From Pinguiococcus pyrenoidosus (lineage: Eukaryota; Sar; Pinguiophyceae; Pinguiochrysidales; Pinguiochrysidaceae): a stretch of 36,565 nt of DNA. The position numbers and the translations under genes were made by a program. Under the pieces are notes generated by a model. It did no database searches. It was given only the letters and a program-made list of their open reading frames with translations, and had not been told where the DNA came from. Positions 1-10,200 of this stretch are shown here, one piece after another (within the stretch, counting starts at the first letter, position 1; each line of letters opens with the position of its first letter). Location of the stretch: assembly GCA_019677205.1 (NCBI GenBank), contig JAAMXY010000686.1, forward strand, positions 4,153 through 40,717. The letters are read 5' to 3'.

Positions 1-2406
1 TTCCCACGACGCATCCGAGAACGCATCTGGCCTCAAGGGTGCGAAATGCGCACCTCGCCTCGAGTACGGCTTGGACGACGCTTGAGAGTCCATTCGGGAA
101 CGACGAAGCGTCGTGAGGTCCGATCGAAGGCGTTCCACATCGTTCTGCAGAAGCTGCACGGAAGCACGATCTCGCTGGGTGGCGTTGGAGGAGGTTTGCT
201 TGGCGGCTTCCAGCTCGCGTTGGCCGTCTGTCAGTTGTGTCAGGATCGACTGCAGCTTCTGCTCCAGCTCGGATCGGACTTGCGCGACGCTTTGCTCCAG
301 TCGCGTCGCGTCGACGCCTCGACGCCATTCCACAGCCGCCGCGTCTTTCTTCAGTTCCTCGACGCGCCGCTCCGCGTGGACCCGTTCACTCACGATGCGT
401 TCGTGGCACGAGGCCTCGACGCGCGCCACGGCATCCTTGAGCTCTTCGCTTCTACTTAGCAGGGCGTCGCGGATCGCGGCGTCCGCGCGCGCGGCTTCAC
501 CCGCCGCTGCCGTGACCTTGGCTAGGATGCTGCTTCGTAGTTCCTCTTGCGCCACGCGAAGCCGCTCGTTGCGTTCCAGGTCCTGCTGGTCGTAGGCGTC
601 CAGCCGCTGCTTCAGCGTGTTCAGGGACGAGCGGAATGGGGTCAGGGCCTTTACCGAGGCCGAGCGCTCCGCCTGGATCTTGGCCGCGACGTCCGCCTCC
701 ATCTCGACGATCGCGTTCTTGAGCTTCGCCGTCGACAGGTCCAGCTCATCCGACCGCTTCTGCGCTTCGTCGAGCTGTCGCTCCAGCTGTTGGCTTCGCT
801 TGGCATGGTCCTCCACGCGACTTTCGACGTCGTCGACGCGAACGGAGATCTCGGTCTTCATCGCTGCCGCTTCCTGCTGGAGCGCCAGGATGGTATCCGA
901 CTGCAAAGTGCTAAGCTCACCAGCCACGACGTCCAACTTCTGCTTGAAGGGCGCATCTCGCTGCTGCTGCTCCTGCAGCTCCGTCTTGACGAAGCGGAGC
1001 ATTTCGCTGCGTCGCTCATTGAGGGCATCGTGCAGCACGCCGGTCTCGCGCTTGCGATTTGCGACCTCGCTGGCGAGCTGTTCGTCATGCTCGGCGCCCT
1101 TGAGCTCAACCTCCTCTCGCAAGGCGTCGAGGTCTGCGTGTAACGACGTCAGGCCCTCTCGAGCGGTCTCTCCCCACGTTTTCGTCATGTCGATTAGGGC
1201 TCTCTGACTCTGCTGGAGCTTCGCATCCAGCGACGCGCCGAGATTGGCGTTCTCGTCGCTGGCAGCCTGGAGCCTCCTATTCAGCGCCTGGAGATCCTCT
1301 TCATGCACGTGGAGAAGCTCCTTCCAGCGCTCCTCAAAGGTTTCCTGGATGGTGGCGGCCCCGCGGACGCGACTCTCCTGCTCGCGCACCAGCTCGTTCT
1401 GCAGCTTGGACATCTTGTCGCGCATGGTGGCCAAGCTGTGCTCGACGGACGCCTCCAGCTGCTCCAGCTTCTTCCTCTCCTTCGCGGCCGCCTCGCTGAT
1501 CTCCGCGCGGGTTCGGGCCTCCTCGGTGCGCACCTGACTGCGCAGGTTCTCCACTTCTCGGAGGGTTCGGTCGCGGAGCTCCGTCGAGGCGGCGGCCAGC
1601 TCGGAGCGGATCTGCGTGGCGAGCACCTCCGTCTGGTCGCGGACGCTGTCCGTGGCGCGGAGAGCCTGGGCGATCTCTTCGGCCAAGGCAATGATCTTGC
1701 CGTCGACGCTGGCGGCGTGTTGGTCCCTCTCGGCGTTCTGGCGATTCACAGAAGCGAGGGCCTCGCCAAGGCGGAGGCTGCGGTCGGTCTCCCTCTCCAA
1801 GGCGGCCTTCACTTCCGCGAACTGGCGTTGCATGCTGCGCAGCTCCCGGGTCACGTCATGCATGCTGAGGCCTGCGCTCTCCCGCTTCTTCATCTCGTTC
1901 TGGAAGGCACGGAGGCTGGCCAGGTCCCCCTCCAGGCCGATCAGCCTCTCCTGGACTTGGCGATGGTCCTGACTCTCCCGCTGCTGGGTGCCGCTAACCG
2001 CCGCCATGGCCCGACTGCTGACCTCCCAGTTGCGCTGGATCTCCTCGCCAAGGTGGGCGAGGCGCTCCTCCAGCTCCTGCCGCGCCTGCTGCTCGAAGCG
2101 AAGCTGGCGGACGATGCCATCAAAGCCCGGCGGGACCTCATCTGCCACTCTCGGCGTGACGGCCTTCTTGGGCAGCAAGCCAGTGGCGTCCTGGGGCTCT
2201 GGAGAGCCCCTCTGGCGAAGGGGCATGGGTGCCAGACGCGTCCGTTGCATGGTGGAGGGCGGCGGCATGGGCTTGGGCGCGACGCTTTGGTTGGAGTACC
2301 CGTGCCGAGCTGCGTTGCGAAGACGTACGTCTGCGTCAAGCAGGTCGTGGTACTCCTGCTGCTTCCGACGCCGCTCGCCACTGCTGCTGAGTCGGCTTTC
2401 TAGCAT
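1..2406 (-). CDS. Long coiled-coil protein, C-terminus cut by window edge
   Basis: One reading frame stays open for 802 codons from the window edge to an ATG at 2406-2404. The frame has no stop codon at its 3' end, so the protein continues beyond the window. After a Pro/Arg-rich N-terminal part (about residues 30-90), the rest is rich in Glu, Gln, Arg, Ala and Leu with heptad-like spacing, for example RQELEERLAHLGEEIQ and RRLQAASDENANLG. This indicates a nearly continuous coiled coil, as in cytoskeletal, centrosomal or tethering proteins. I see no catalytic motif and do not recognise a family. The frame stays open upstream of 2406 to beyond 2590 without another ATG, and that stretch (GTPYDTLRRHEVAVL) looks coding. 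The true start may therefore lie in an upstream exon, with candidate acceptor AGs near 2530-2550. It is divergent from CDC37. Confidence 0.8.
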   Translation of the reverse strand, partial: MLESRLSSSGERRRKQQEYHDLLDADVRLRNAARHGYSNQSVAPKPMPPPSTMQRTRLAPMPLRQRGSPEPQDATGLLPKKAVTPRVADEVPPGFDGIVRQLRFEQQARQELEERLAHLGEEIQRNWEVSSRAMAAVSGTQQRESQDHRQVQERLIGLEGDLASLRAFQNEMKKRESAGLSMHDVTRELRSMQRQFAEVKAALERETDRSLRLGEALASVNRQNAERDQHAASVDGKIIALAEEIAQALRATDSVRDQTEVLATQIRSELAAASTELRDRTLREVENLRSQVRTEEARTRAEISEAAAKERKKLEQLEASVEHSLATMRDKMSKLQNELVREQESRVRGAATIQETFEERWKELLHVHEEDLQALNRRLQAASDENANLGASLDAKLQQSQRALIDMTKTWGETAREGLTSLHADLDALREEVELKGAEHDEQLASEVANRKRETGVLHDALNERRSEMLRFVKTELQEQQQRDAPFKQKLDVVAGELSTLQSDTILALQQEAAAMKTEISVRVDDVESRVEDHAKRSQQLERQLDEAQKRSDELDLSTAKLKNAIVEMEADVAAKIQAERSASVKALTPFRSSLNTLKQRLDAYDQQDLERNERLRVAQEELRSSILAKVTAAAGEAARADAAIRDALLSRSEELKDAVARVEASCHERIVSERVHAERRVEELKKDAAAVEWRRGVDATRLEQSVAQVRSELEQKLQSILTQLTDGQRELEAAKQTSSNATQRDRASVQLLQNDVERLRSDLTTLRRSRMDSQASSKPYSRRGAHFAPLRPDAFSDASWE

Positions 2407-3090
2407 CGCTGCGGCTTGTTCTTCCACATGGGATCCGCGTTCGTCAGGCAGTCTGTGGCGCTGCCAGAGCTGCGTGTGAGCGAGCACGGCCACTTCGTGG
2501 CGCCGAAGAGTGTCATATGGGGTGCCCTGGCGGAACGCACTTGCTGCCGTGCAATACGTTGGCTCAGAAAGCGCGGGAGATCCGCGGAGAAGGCAGTTTT
2601 TTCCGAATGATGTCAAAAGCATCAATCGTAGGCCAATGGGAGTGAGTTTCTCATTTGGGACGTCCGCTAAATTCGCTGTAAAATGGGGAGAATGAACGGA
2701 AAGAGGCAGTGTACGTACTATGATTGGTCTAAACTTGCCTGGCATTGAAGTGAAATTTTCTGCTGTTGTGCGGCTATACATCGATTGTTTCAACCGGCGG
2801 GCGCATACGATGCTCGTTCCTTGTGCCATCTTGTTTCCATTCTTCACATCAATGTCGGTTTTCAGGATTTTCGGGTGTTCGGCCTTTTCCGGATTCTGGC
2901 CTGGCTGGGTCTTTGGCCTTCTCGGTTTCAAATTGCCTTTCGATGATTACAGAAGCTATGACATGCCAGGATAGGTGCATTTCTGGAACTTGGACACAGC
3001 GGCTGCTGTCTCGGGCGCCTCTTTGAACGCCTTCTGGTCTTCGCTCACCTCCAAAGCTTCCTTTTGTCCGCTTCTCCCATCGTGCTCATC
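2407..3090. other. Divergent intergenic region (coiled-coil gene / CDC37)
   Basis: This is the shared upstream region of two divergent genes. The part near 2407-2550 may still be coding for the coiled-coil gene. From about 2590 the base composition becomes more AT-rich than the flanking genes. CCAAT motifs occur at 2633-2637 (plus) and 2723-2727 (ATTGG, minus). The short open frames here have no recognisable protein character. Confidence 0.5.
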
Positions 3091-4519
3091 ATGGCGAAGC
3101 CCTTCGACTACTCGAAGTGGGACAATATCGAGGTGCGGATCGTGCGGCGCTTCGTCTCTGTCCCCAGCGGTTGCTAACCTCCCGTCCTGCGCAGCTTAGC
3201 GACGACGAAAGCGACCTGCACCCCAACATCGACAAGGAGAGCTGGTTCCGCTTGAAGGTATGGCTCATTGTGGAGGCTGTGGAGGCTGTGGAGGCTGTGG
3301 TGAAGTGGACTTGCGTACACTGACGCCATGTGCCCTGGAAATCCAGCATCGCACCCGCGTAGAACGCGAAGAGCGGGAAGAGCAGGAGAAGAAGAACCTC
3401 TTGGAGGCGAACCGCTTGGCCGACATCCGCATCGCGGAGATCGATGCCAATCTCAAGCTCGTCGAGGACGGCCGCGCCGAGGAGGTAGACGAGGATCCGG
3501 ATGCCATGCAAGCGGAGAAGCAGCAGCTGCTGGAGCTGAACAAGGAGAGGAGCGATCGCCTGGAGCACATGGAGAAGAACCGCAAGTGGAACTGGGAGAA
3601 CATGTGCCACACGGTGGAGGAGACGACGACCATCAGTGCCAGCGCGGAAGTGGGCGAGACCGGCGCGGGTGCACCCAAGCGGATCCTGAAGCAGGCCAGG
3701 GGCACCAACCAGGCACCCGCTGCTTCCTCGGCCTCGACGGCCACGTCGACGGCAGGGGAAGCCTCGACGAAGAAGGCCGCCGCGAAGCCCAGAGGAACGC
3801 CTGCGGCAAGCGCTTCCGATGCTGCCACCCAGAGAACGCCGACTGAATCGTCTGCTCGGGCGGCCGCGGCTGCCGGTCCAGCGACCGAGGGAGAGGAACT
3901 GGAAGGCTACACCAGCTTCGTGGAGGCTCACGAGTCTCTGCTCGAGACGTTTATCGACACCGAGAGCGTGGAGAAGACCCAGCAGCTGCTCAGGGATCAC
4001 CCGACGATCCTGCTCAAGGAGCATGCCTCGAGCTACCTTCTGCTGAGCTGCCTCGAGGACGAGATGAACGGCAACCATTCTCGCATGCGCCTCTGCGCGC
4101 GGCAGTCGCAGATCCTGAGCAATATCGCAGAGCTCGCAAAGTCCATGAATCGGCATCCTCGGGACATCTTGGACGCCTTCTTCGTCAAGATGCGCGAGGG
4201 TCAGCACTTCATGGAGTTCATGAAGCAGACGCAAGGCTTCGTCGAGCGCATCCAGAAGCGCGCCGTGGAGAAGCGAAAGGAGATGGCGGCGGCCGGAGAG
4301 ACGGAGGCCGTTCCTCTGGGAGAGCTCAGCCGCGAAGAGCGCCTCGGCCCGGGAGGCTTGGATCCCGTGGAGGTCTTCGACAGCCTAAGCCCGGCGCTGC
4401 AGGAAGCCTTCGAGTCCCGCGACACGGAGAAGCTCAAGGCGGCCCTGGAGGCCATGCCCATGGAAGAGGCGCAGAGCACGCTGCAGCGTTGTATAGATTC
4501 TGGACTGTGGGTGGCGTAG
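3091..4519 (+). CDS. CDC37: Hsp90 co-chaperone Cdc37
   Basis: Cdc37 delivers client protein kinases to Hsp90 in the cytosol. Three exons join in phase: 3091-3132, 3195-3257 and 3347-4519, giving 425 residues. Both introns are GT-AG (donors gtgcgg and gtatgg). The N-terminus reads FDYSKWDNIELSDDESDLHPNI, matching the family's start. It includes the acidic SDDE site whose serine is phosphorylated by casein kinase 2 in animals and yeast. A charged helical region follows, then an Ala/Ser/Thr-rich low-complexity linker (about 150-220). Next comes the Hsp90-binding middle domain (LLLSCLEDEM, LAKSMNRHPRDILDAFF). The C-terminal domain has the near-invariant LGPGGLDPVEVFDSL and ends RCIDSGLWVA. The stop codon is followed directly by a pentamer repeat array. 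The gene is convergent with the desaturase gene. Confidence 0.96.
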
Positions 4520-4632
4520 GCAGGGCAAGGCAAGGCAAGGCAAGGCGAGGCAAGGCGAGGCAAGGCAAGGCTAGGCTAGGCAAGGCCAGGCAAGGCAAGG
4601 CAAGGCTAGGCAAGGCTAGGCAAAGCAAGGGC
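4520..4632. repeat. Degenerate pentamer tandem array (GGCNN)n
   Basis: About 22 units of a 5-bp repeat start right after the CDC37 stop codon. The GGC core is constant while the other two bases vary among AA, GA, TA and CA. It lies in the predicted CDC37 3' UTR. Confidence 0.9.
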
Positions 4633-4833
4633 TGGCTTTCTGGAGCATCCGCGCCCCAAAGGATCCAATCACTCTTCGTCCAATGGAAAGATGAATGACC
4701 TACACTCACTGGTTTACATGCAGGGAACGCTTTACACATGACATTCGAGGGCGCTTCGTACGCATTTTCATGACAAGGGATTCACGCAGAATAAAGCACG
4801 GCCACTGCTTTCAATGCAAGCGGTACCTCATTC
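4633..4833. other. Convergent 3' spacer, CDC37 / desaturase
   Basis: This short AT-mixed spacer lies between two convergent stops. An AATAAA at 4790-4795 on the plus strand is a possible poly(A) signal for CDC37. If used, the two 3' UTRs nearly overlap. Nothing else is seen. Confidence 0.4.
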
Positions 4834-6482
4834 CTACTCGATCTTTCCGTCGGCTTTGACCCATGTATTCGCCAAGAAGTAGTGGTTGTGGATCTGGCGC
4901 CACACCTCCGTGACGTACCAGTTGCCGCCGAAGAGGGAGTTGTCCCGGTAGAGATACCACTCCTCGCAGCCGCGGCGCTTGAGCTCGCCCTTGATGGCCT
5001 CGGTGGCCTCTAGCAGGTGGTAGTGCGGGATCTTCGTGAAGAACAGGTGGTGCGCCACGTGGCCGTCGGTGATGTTGTGGTGCAGGTTGTCAATGCCCAT
5101 GCCGTACTTGCGATCCACCGTCTCGAAGGCGCCCTTGACGAAGGACCACGCGCCGTCGTCGTACACCACCGACTCCGGGTGGTGGTGCTGCAGGTAGGTC
5201 ACCGTGAAGAGCCACCAGCTGAAGATGACCCACGGCCCGAGGTAGACCAGGCCAATGCGCCCGGCGTCGTACTCGAAGGCACGCACCACGCCGTACGCCA
5301 TGGCCGTGCAGGAGGCCGTCGAGACGAGGGCCTTGGCACGCACCACGAGGCTAGCCCCTTCCCACAGCGGCCCGGAGAACGGCGTGAAGTGCCCCCCTTC
5401 TGCGAACAGGACGTAGAAGAACCACCCGATGAACGGGAGCAGGTCCCGCACCGGCTCGAACATCCTGGCGTAGAAGTCGGTCTCGCGCTCCCTGTAGTCC
5501 GGGTGGTACCACGCATGCGACATGTCCTTCACAGGTCCCGGGTTGCCTCCGTTGTTGTGGTAGGAGTGGTGCATGTGGTGCGAGCGCGCCCACGGCCAGT
5601 ACGGCACCAGGATGCTCGCGTGGGTGATGTGCCCGCAGAGGTCGTTCACCCAGGTGTAGCTGCAAAAGAGGAAGAGGAAGAGGGAGACGCGTGGCGCCAC
5701 GTATCGTCAGCTCGGTTGCCGAAGTTCGCCGCCGATGCATCGGTCTTGGCGGTAAAGCACGTACTTGGAGAAGCTGCCGTGGCCGCAGTCATGCCCGACC
5801 ACGAAGATGCACCACATGATGAAGCCCTCCACGAGCCAGTAGACAGTTGTAGTTGCAATCTGGGCGAATCCAAGGCACTTCCCGTCAGTTCCTCGGCGTC
5901 CTTCCGCGGCTCCGCCGCGCATCTCGCTTTGCCCTTGCAACCGTAAGGGCGCTGCGGGTCCAGGGCAGCGTGGCACCCACCTTGGCCACCAGAGACGCGT
6001 CCTGCCACGTCTGCGACTGGATCAGTTGGGCGAATGCGTACATCAGCGCCGCGGCCGTGCCCATGTCCCGCAGCAGGTACAGGCCGCTGTACAGCAGGCT
6101 CTTGTTGAAGCAGTGCTACAGGGGCGCCAAAGCGGCAAACGGCGGCGTGAGCGTGCTTCCGGGCGGCGCAGAACTTGAAGCTCGAGCTGAACCGTACCTT
6201 TGGGATGGCTTTGCGCAGCTCGGCCGCACTGGGCAGGTCATCCGGCCGCGGCTTGGCGCTGTAGCGCCCTTTCGCAGGCGGCTCAGCCGCGTTCTTGGTC
6301 TCCTCGCTGAGGCACATGCTGTCGGCGTCCACGGGCTGCGGGCTTCTGGCAACGCGGTGGCGCGGCTGCGGGGTTGAGACGCTTGGCCAAAGGGCCACAT
6401 CACCCGCGCTGCTGGGGCCAAAGTCGCGGCGCATAAGGCTTGCACGAACCGCGACGTTCTGAGGCCCTCGGAGCGATGCCAT
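4834..6482 (-). CDS. Membrane fatty acid desaturase, FAD2/FAD6 (delta-12/omega-3) type
   Basis: This di-iron enzyme introduces a double bond into membrane-lipid acyl chains. Four exons in transcript order join in phase: 6482-6198, 6115-5981, 5859-5765 and 5659-4834 (446 residues). Introns have donors gtacgg, gtgggt and gtacgt and end in tag, cag and cag. The entry motif [17 protein letters not shown] is typical of plant-type desaturases. Three histidine boxes are present: HDCGH (163-167), HHMHH (199-203) and HVAHH (372-376). Hydrophobic segments surround them. The first 55 residues are Arg/Ser/Ala-rich and could be a targeting extension. A second in-frame ATG at 6317-6315 would give a shorter form typical of ER enzymes, so location is uncertain. 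Regiospecificity cannot be read from sequence alone. It is divergent from the RRM gene. Confidence 0.92.
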
Positions 6483-6914
6483 TGGCTCCGCAGGCGTCGA
6501 AACTGCCCGGCCGTGGCCGTGTTACAGCCGCGCGCGGAGGGAGGCAGTTCATTGGCCCACTGCAGGCGCGATTGGCGAGCCATCACGGGTTCGAAACCGC
6601 GAAACAGCCGCAGAAGTCCGGGGCCGGGCGAGGCGCAGCATCATTGGATGGAGTCTCAGGAACGAAGGGTGGAAAGGTGCGTCCTCGGGTCGCGATTATG
6701 GCCGACGTGCGCGGGACAAGCATGTTGCGGAGAGCAGAATTCGGGTGATTTTGGTCAGAATAAGGGTGACAAGGCCGGCAAATGCCTTCCACCGGGCGAT
6801 GCCAAGCTTTATCGGGGCTGCCACCGCCACGAATATCAGTGCCTGTCCACCTCACTTTCTCGGCGTCAGGTGTCCACGCAGGGAATTCGCGTCTCCAATT
6901 TTCAGCATTCCTAG

Positions 6915-6941
6915 CTCAGAATCCTCAGAATCCTCAGAATT
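6915..6941. repeat. Three tandem 9-mers CTCAGAATC
   Basis: Two exact copies and one with a final T are arranged head to tail at the left border of the AT-rich spacer. Confidence 0.8.
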
Positions 6942-6998
6942 TTTCGCTCCTTTTGTGATTGGTTTAGCATGCTTTTCGCCGTTTCTATAGGTTTCGGG

Positions 6999-7024
6999 AT
7001 ATTTTTTAGCATATTTTTTAGCAT
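6999..7024. repeat. Direct repeat ATATTTTTTAGCAT, period 12
   Basis: Two copies overlap by two bases, at 6999-7012 and 7011-7024. A third partial copy, TTTAGCAT, lies at 6963-6970. Confidence 0.8.
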
Positions 7025-7063
7025 TTAGGTTCGATATGGAATAATAATATAGCTGTGGTAAAA

Positions 7064-7082
7064 TTTAATATTATATATTAAA
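7064..7082. repeat. AT-only inverted repeat, 8-bp arms
   Basis: TTTAATAT and ATATTAAA flank a TAT loop inside the AT-rich spacer. Confidence 0.8.
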
Positions 7083-7101
7083 ATAGGCGAAGCCAAATCG
7101 A

Positions 7102-7143
7102 GAGCTGTGAGCTGAGGGCTGAGGGCTGAGAGCTGAGATCTGA
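7102..7143. repeat. Six tandem heptamers, G[AG][GT]CTG[AT]
   Basis: Units GAGCTGT, GAGCTGA, GGGCTGA, GGGCTGA, GAGCTGA and GATCTGA run head to tail about 130 bp before the RRM gene ATG. Confidence 0.85.
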
Positions 7144-7273
7144 GAGGCTCCAAATTTATCGTTCGTATGCCGCGCGAATCCTCTCCGTTCCCGGCGCCCG
7201 CCTTCAGGCAGCGGCTCTTTTGCGCTTGATCCGCCTCACCAGAGTCCTTGAGAAGCAGACGCGCGCGGCAAAG

Positions 7274-10200
7274 ATGAAGAAGACCAGCGAGCTGCCGCGC
7301 GAAACGAGCAAGCTTAATCGCTTCACGGTCGCTCAGCTGAAGGCGGAGATGAAGCCGCGCGGGCTGCTCACCGATGGGCGCAAAGCGGACCTGGTGGAGC
7401 GCCTAAAGAACTGGCTCTTCAGCCTGGACCAGGGAGTCGTCAAGGACCCCCTGGAAAAGGAGAAAGACGAGGCGGAGGAGGCGGCAGATCTGGCGGACGA
7501 GGGCGACTCCGAAGACGAATCGAGCTTCAGTCTCATCAAGGAGTTCTACTCCGCCAACGACATGAACAACGCCTCCACCAAGGCCAAGAAGGGCACGCCC
7601 AAGGCCGAAGAGCCGCTCAAGAAGGAGCAAGAGACGCCAGCAGCTGCAGCTCCGGCAGCGCAGGCGCCAGAAGCGACTTCGCGAGAGCCGAGGACGGAAG
7701 AAGCCAACGAGGCGGAAGCGGCAGAAGATCCTGCTTCGGGAGAAGCCGCGATGGCCGCCACGGTGGCGAAGAAGGAGGAGGATAACGGAGAGGAGGAAAG
7801 TGGCAAAGAGGCCCCAGCGGACAAGCCCGCAGCAGCCGAGGCGCAGAAGCCTGAAGCGGTCAAGGAGGAACCGGTCAACGAGGAATCGGTCAACGAGAAA
7901 TCGGAAGAACCCGAGCCTGCACAAGAGGAGTCTGCAAAGGATGAAGCCACGAAGAATGGAGATGGCGAAGGGGAACCTATGGACGCCGAGGCGCAGGAGA
8001 AGCCCAACGAGGCGGAGGAGAGGCCCAACGAGGCGGAGGAGAAGCCCAACGAGGCGCAGGAGAAGCCCAACGAGGCGGAGGAGAAGCCCAACGAGGCGGA
8101 GGAGAAGGCCAGCGAGGCGAAGGAGAAGGCCAGCGACGCTCCGGAAGGGGCCGCACTCGAGTTTGTGGAAGATCGAACGGGTGACGCTGAGGAAGCGAAG
8201 CCGGAAGATGAGAAAATGGAGGTGGCGGAGGCTGTCGACGAGTTCGGCCGGCAAGCCAAGGATGGGGTCATCCCCATCCGAAGGAGGAGGGACGGCGGCG
8301 GCGCCAAGCCGGACAGCCCGAGTCAGGATCCCGCCCACGCGAACACCCATGCGAACACCCATGACTTCACGAAGAGCAAGGCGGAGCTCCGCAGCGAGGA
8401 GATCAGCCGCAGCCGGAGGATGGGCTGCGAGATCTTCATCGGCGGTCTGTTCCGCGGCGTTCAGGAGAAGGACCTAGAGACGCTGTGTAGAAGCTTCGGC
8501 ACGATCGAGGAAATTCGCCTTATTCGGGATAACCGGAAAGTTCCGAAGGGCTTCGGCTTCGTTCGCTTTGCAGACCCGAATGCGGCGACGCTTGCCGCGC
8601 AGACACTGAATCGCTCCAACTTCCAGGGTCGGGAACTCGGCGTCCGCATCGCAGAAGACAGCTACACTCTCAGCCTCCGAGGCTACCCAACGTGGGTCCA
8701 ACCCAGGGAGATTGAGGAGCATGCGCGCAATCTCTGGCCCCCCCGTGTCGCCAAGGAGATCACAAAGGTGGACATCTACCCCGATGGCTACCCACCGGAC
8801 ATGATTCTCGTCGACTTCAAAGACCACGATTGCGCGCGCAGAGCCAAGGCGGAATTCGGCAAGGCCGCCCCGAAATACAGAGGTACGCAACTGCATCTGG
8901 AGTGGCAGGAACGCCAGCGCGAGAAGGAGCGGCTGCGCAGCGGCCACAGACCACCACAGCCGGCCGGGATGTCCGCGCCGCGGGACGGCGGACGAGGCGC
9001 ACCGGGCATGGCGGCACCCGCCCTGGCAGGAACCACCGTCCATGTCTCGAACACTCCGCACGGATGCACGCATGACGAGCTCCGGATCATCTTCAGTACC
9101 TGCGGCCGGGTGATGGACGTTCGCCTCAGCAACGAGCTCACGACGGGGAGGCGGAAGGACTATGCATTCGTCCAGTTTGAAAGGCCCGACGACGCGCATC
9201 GCGCCATCGAGCGCATGAATGGAGCTTTCCTGCGGGACAAGCAGATTCGCGTCGTCCTCGCACGGAACAATCCCAAGCCCGTCCGAAATCCGCAAGCGCA
9301 TGGCGGCGCCCGGAGACTCGCCGCGGAGTCTGCCTCCCGCGGGAATGAACCGGACATGGCACGGTACGGCCCCACGGCCTCGGCGCCGTACGCTCCCTCG
9401 GGCGTGGGGAGTGACAGGAAGCGGCGATACGATCTGCCCGAGGATGGCCCCGGTGGGAAGCGATCTCGCTACGGGCGGTATGACGCCGCCCCGTCCAAGT
9501 ACGCACCCTCGCAGCCGATGCAGCCGCAGCCGATGCAGCAGCAACCTGGCCCCAGAGCAGCTCAGCCGGCCTTGCAGTGGAACCAGAGGGGCGCGGCAGG
9601 CGCACCGGTGGCCGCCCAGCCCAACGCACAAGCTCCGAATGCCGCAGCATCTCTTCTGCAGAACATCCAAGCGCTTCAGACCTTGAACAGCAGCATCCAG
9701 TCCCTCCTGAAGAATGCCAACCCGAATGCGTCGTCGGCGAACCCCAATGTGCGCCCCGCGGTCTCCAACAGCAGCCCTGCTCTGGACCCTTCTCGAAGCG
9801 TCGGGGCGGTGCACCAGCCTCACCCGGCCGGCAGTGTCAGCCAAGCACTCAGCGCAGCAATCGCCCAGGCGAATCCCGCGCAAGCGAGCGCCGCGAACCC
9901 TGCGGCAGGGCTGGTGGGCGCCAACCTCAACCTGTCGAACTTGAACATGACCAATCTGAATCCATCGGTGATACAAACGCTGCTTGCGTCCTTGGGAAGC
10001 GGTGGTGGCGTGCCTGCGAGTGCGAATGCGAGTGCGCCAAGCGGTGCGAAGGTGCACGCTCGGCCGGCCGCCAGTGCGGCGTTGTATGACCCCGCCTCGA
10101 GCTTTGTGCGAACGTCTGCCAGTCCTCAAGCTGTCGCCGGATCGACGTCTGTGACTGCTCAGCCCTCGGCATCGTATCAACCCGCCGCTCAAAGCACCTT

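Larger units (their letters stand above)
6483..7273. promoter_or_regulatory. Divergent promoter region (desaturase / RRM gene)
   Basis: ATTGG (CCAAT on the minus strand) occurs at 6551-6555, 6571-6575, 6643-6647 and 6958-6962. CCAAT on the plus strand occurs at 6895-6899. From about 6945 to 7085 the DNA turns strongly AT-rich, containing direct and inverted repeats listed separately. A heptamer array follows. No convincing coding frame is seen. Confidence 0.5.

Noticed and set aside
7220-7273. Upstream extension of the RRM gene frame beginning at TTG
   Set aside because: There is no ATG; the first ATG in frame is at 7274.
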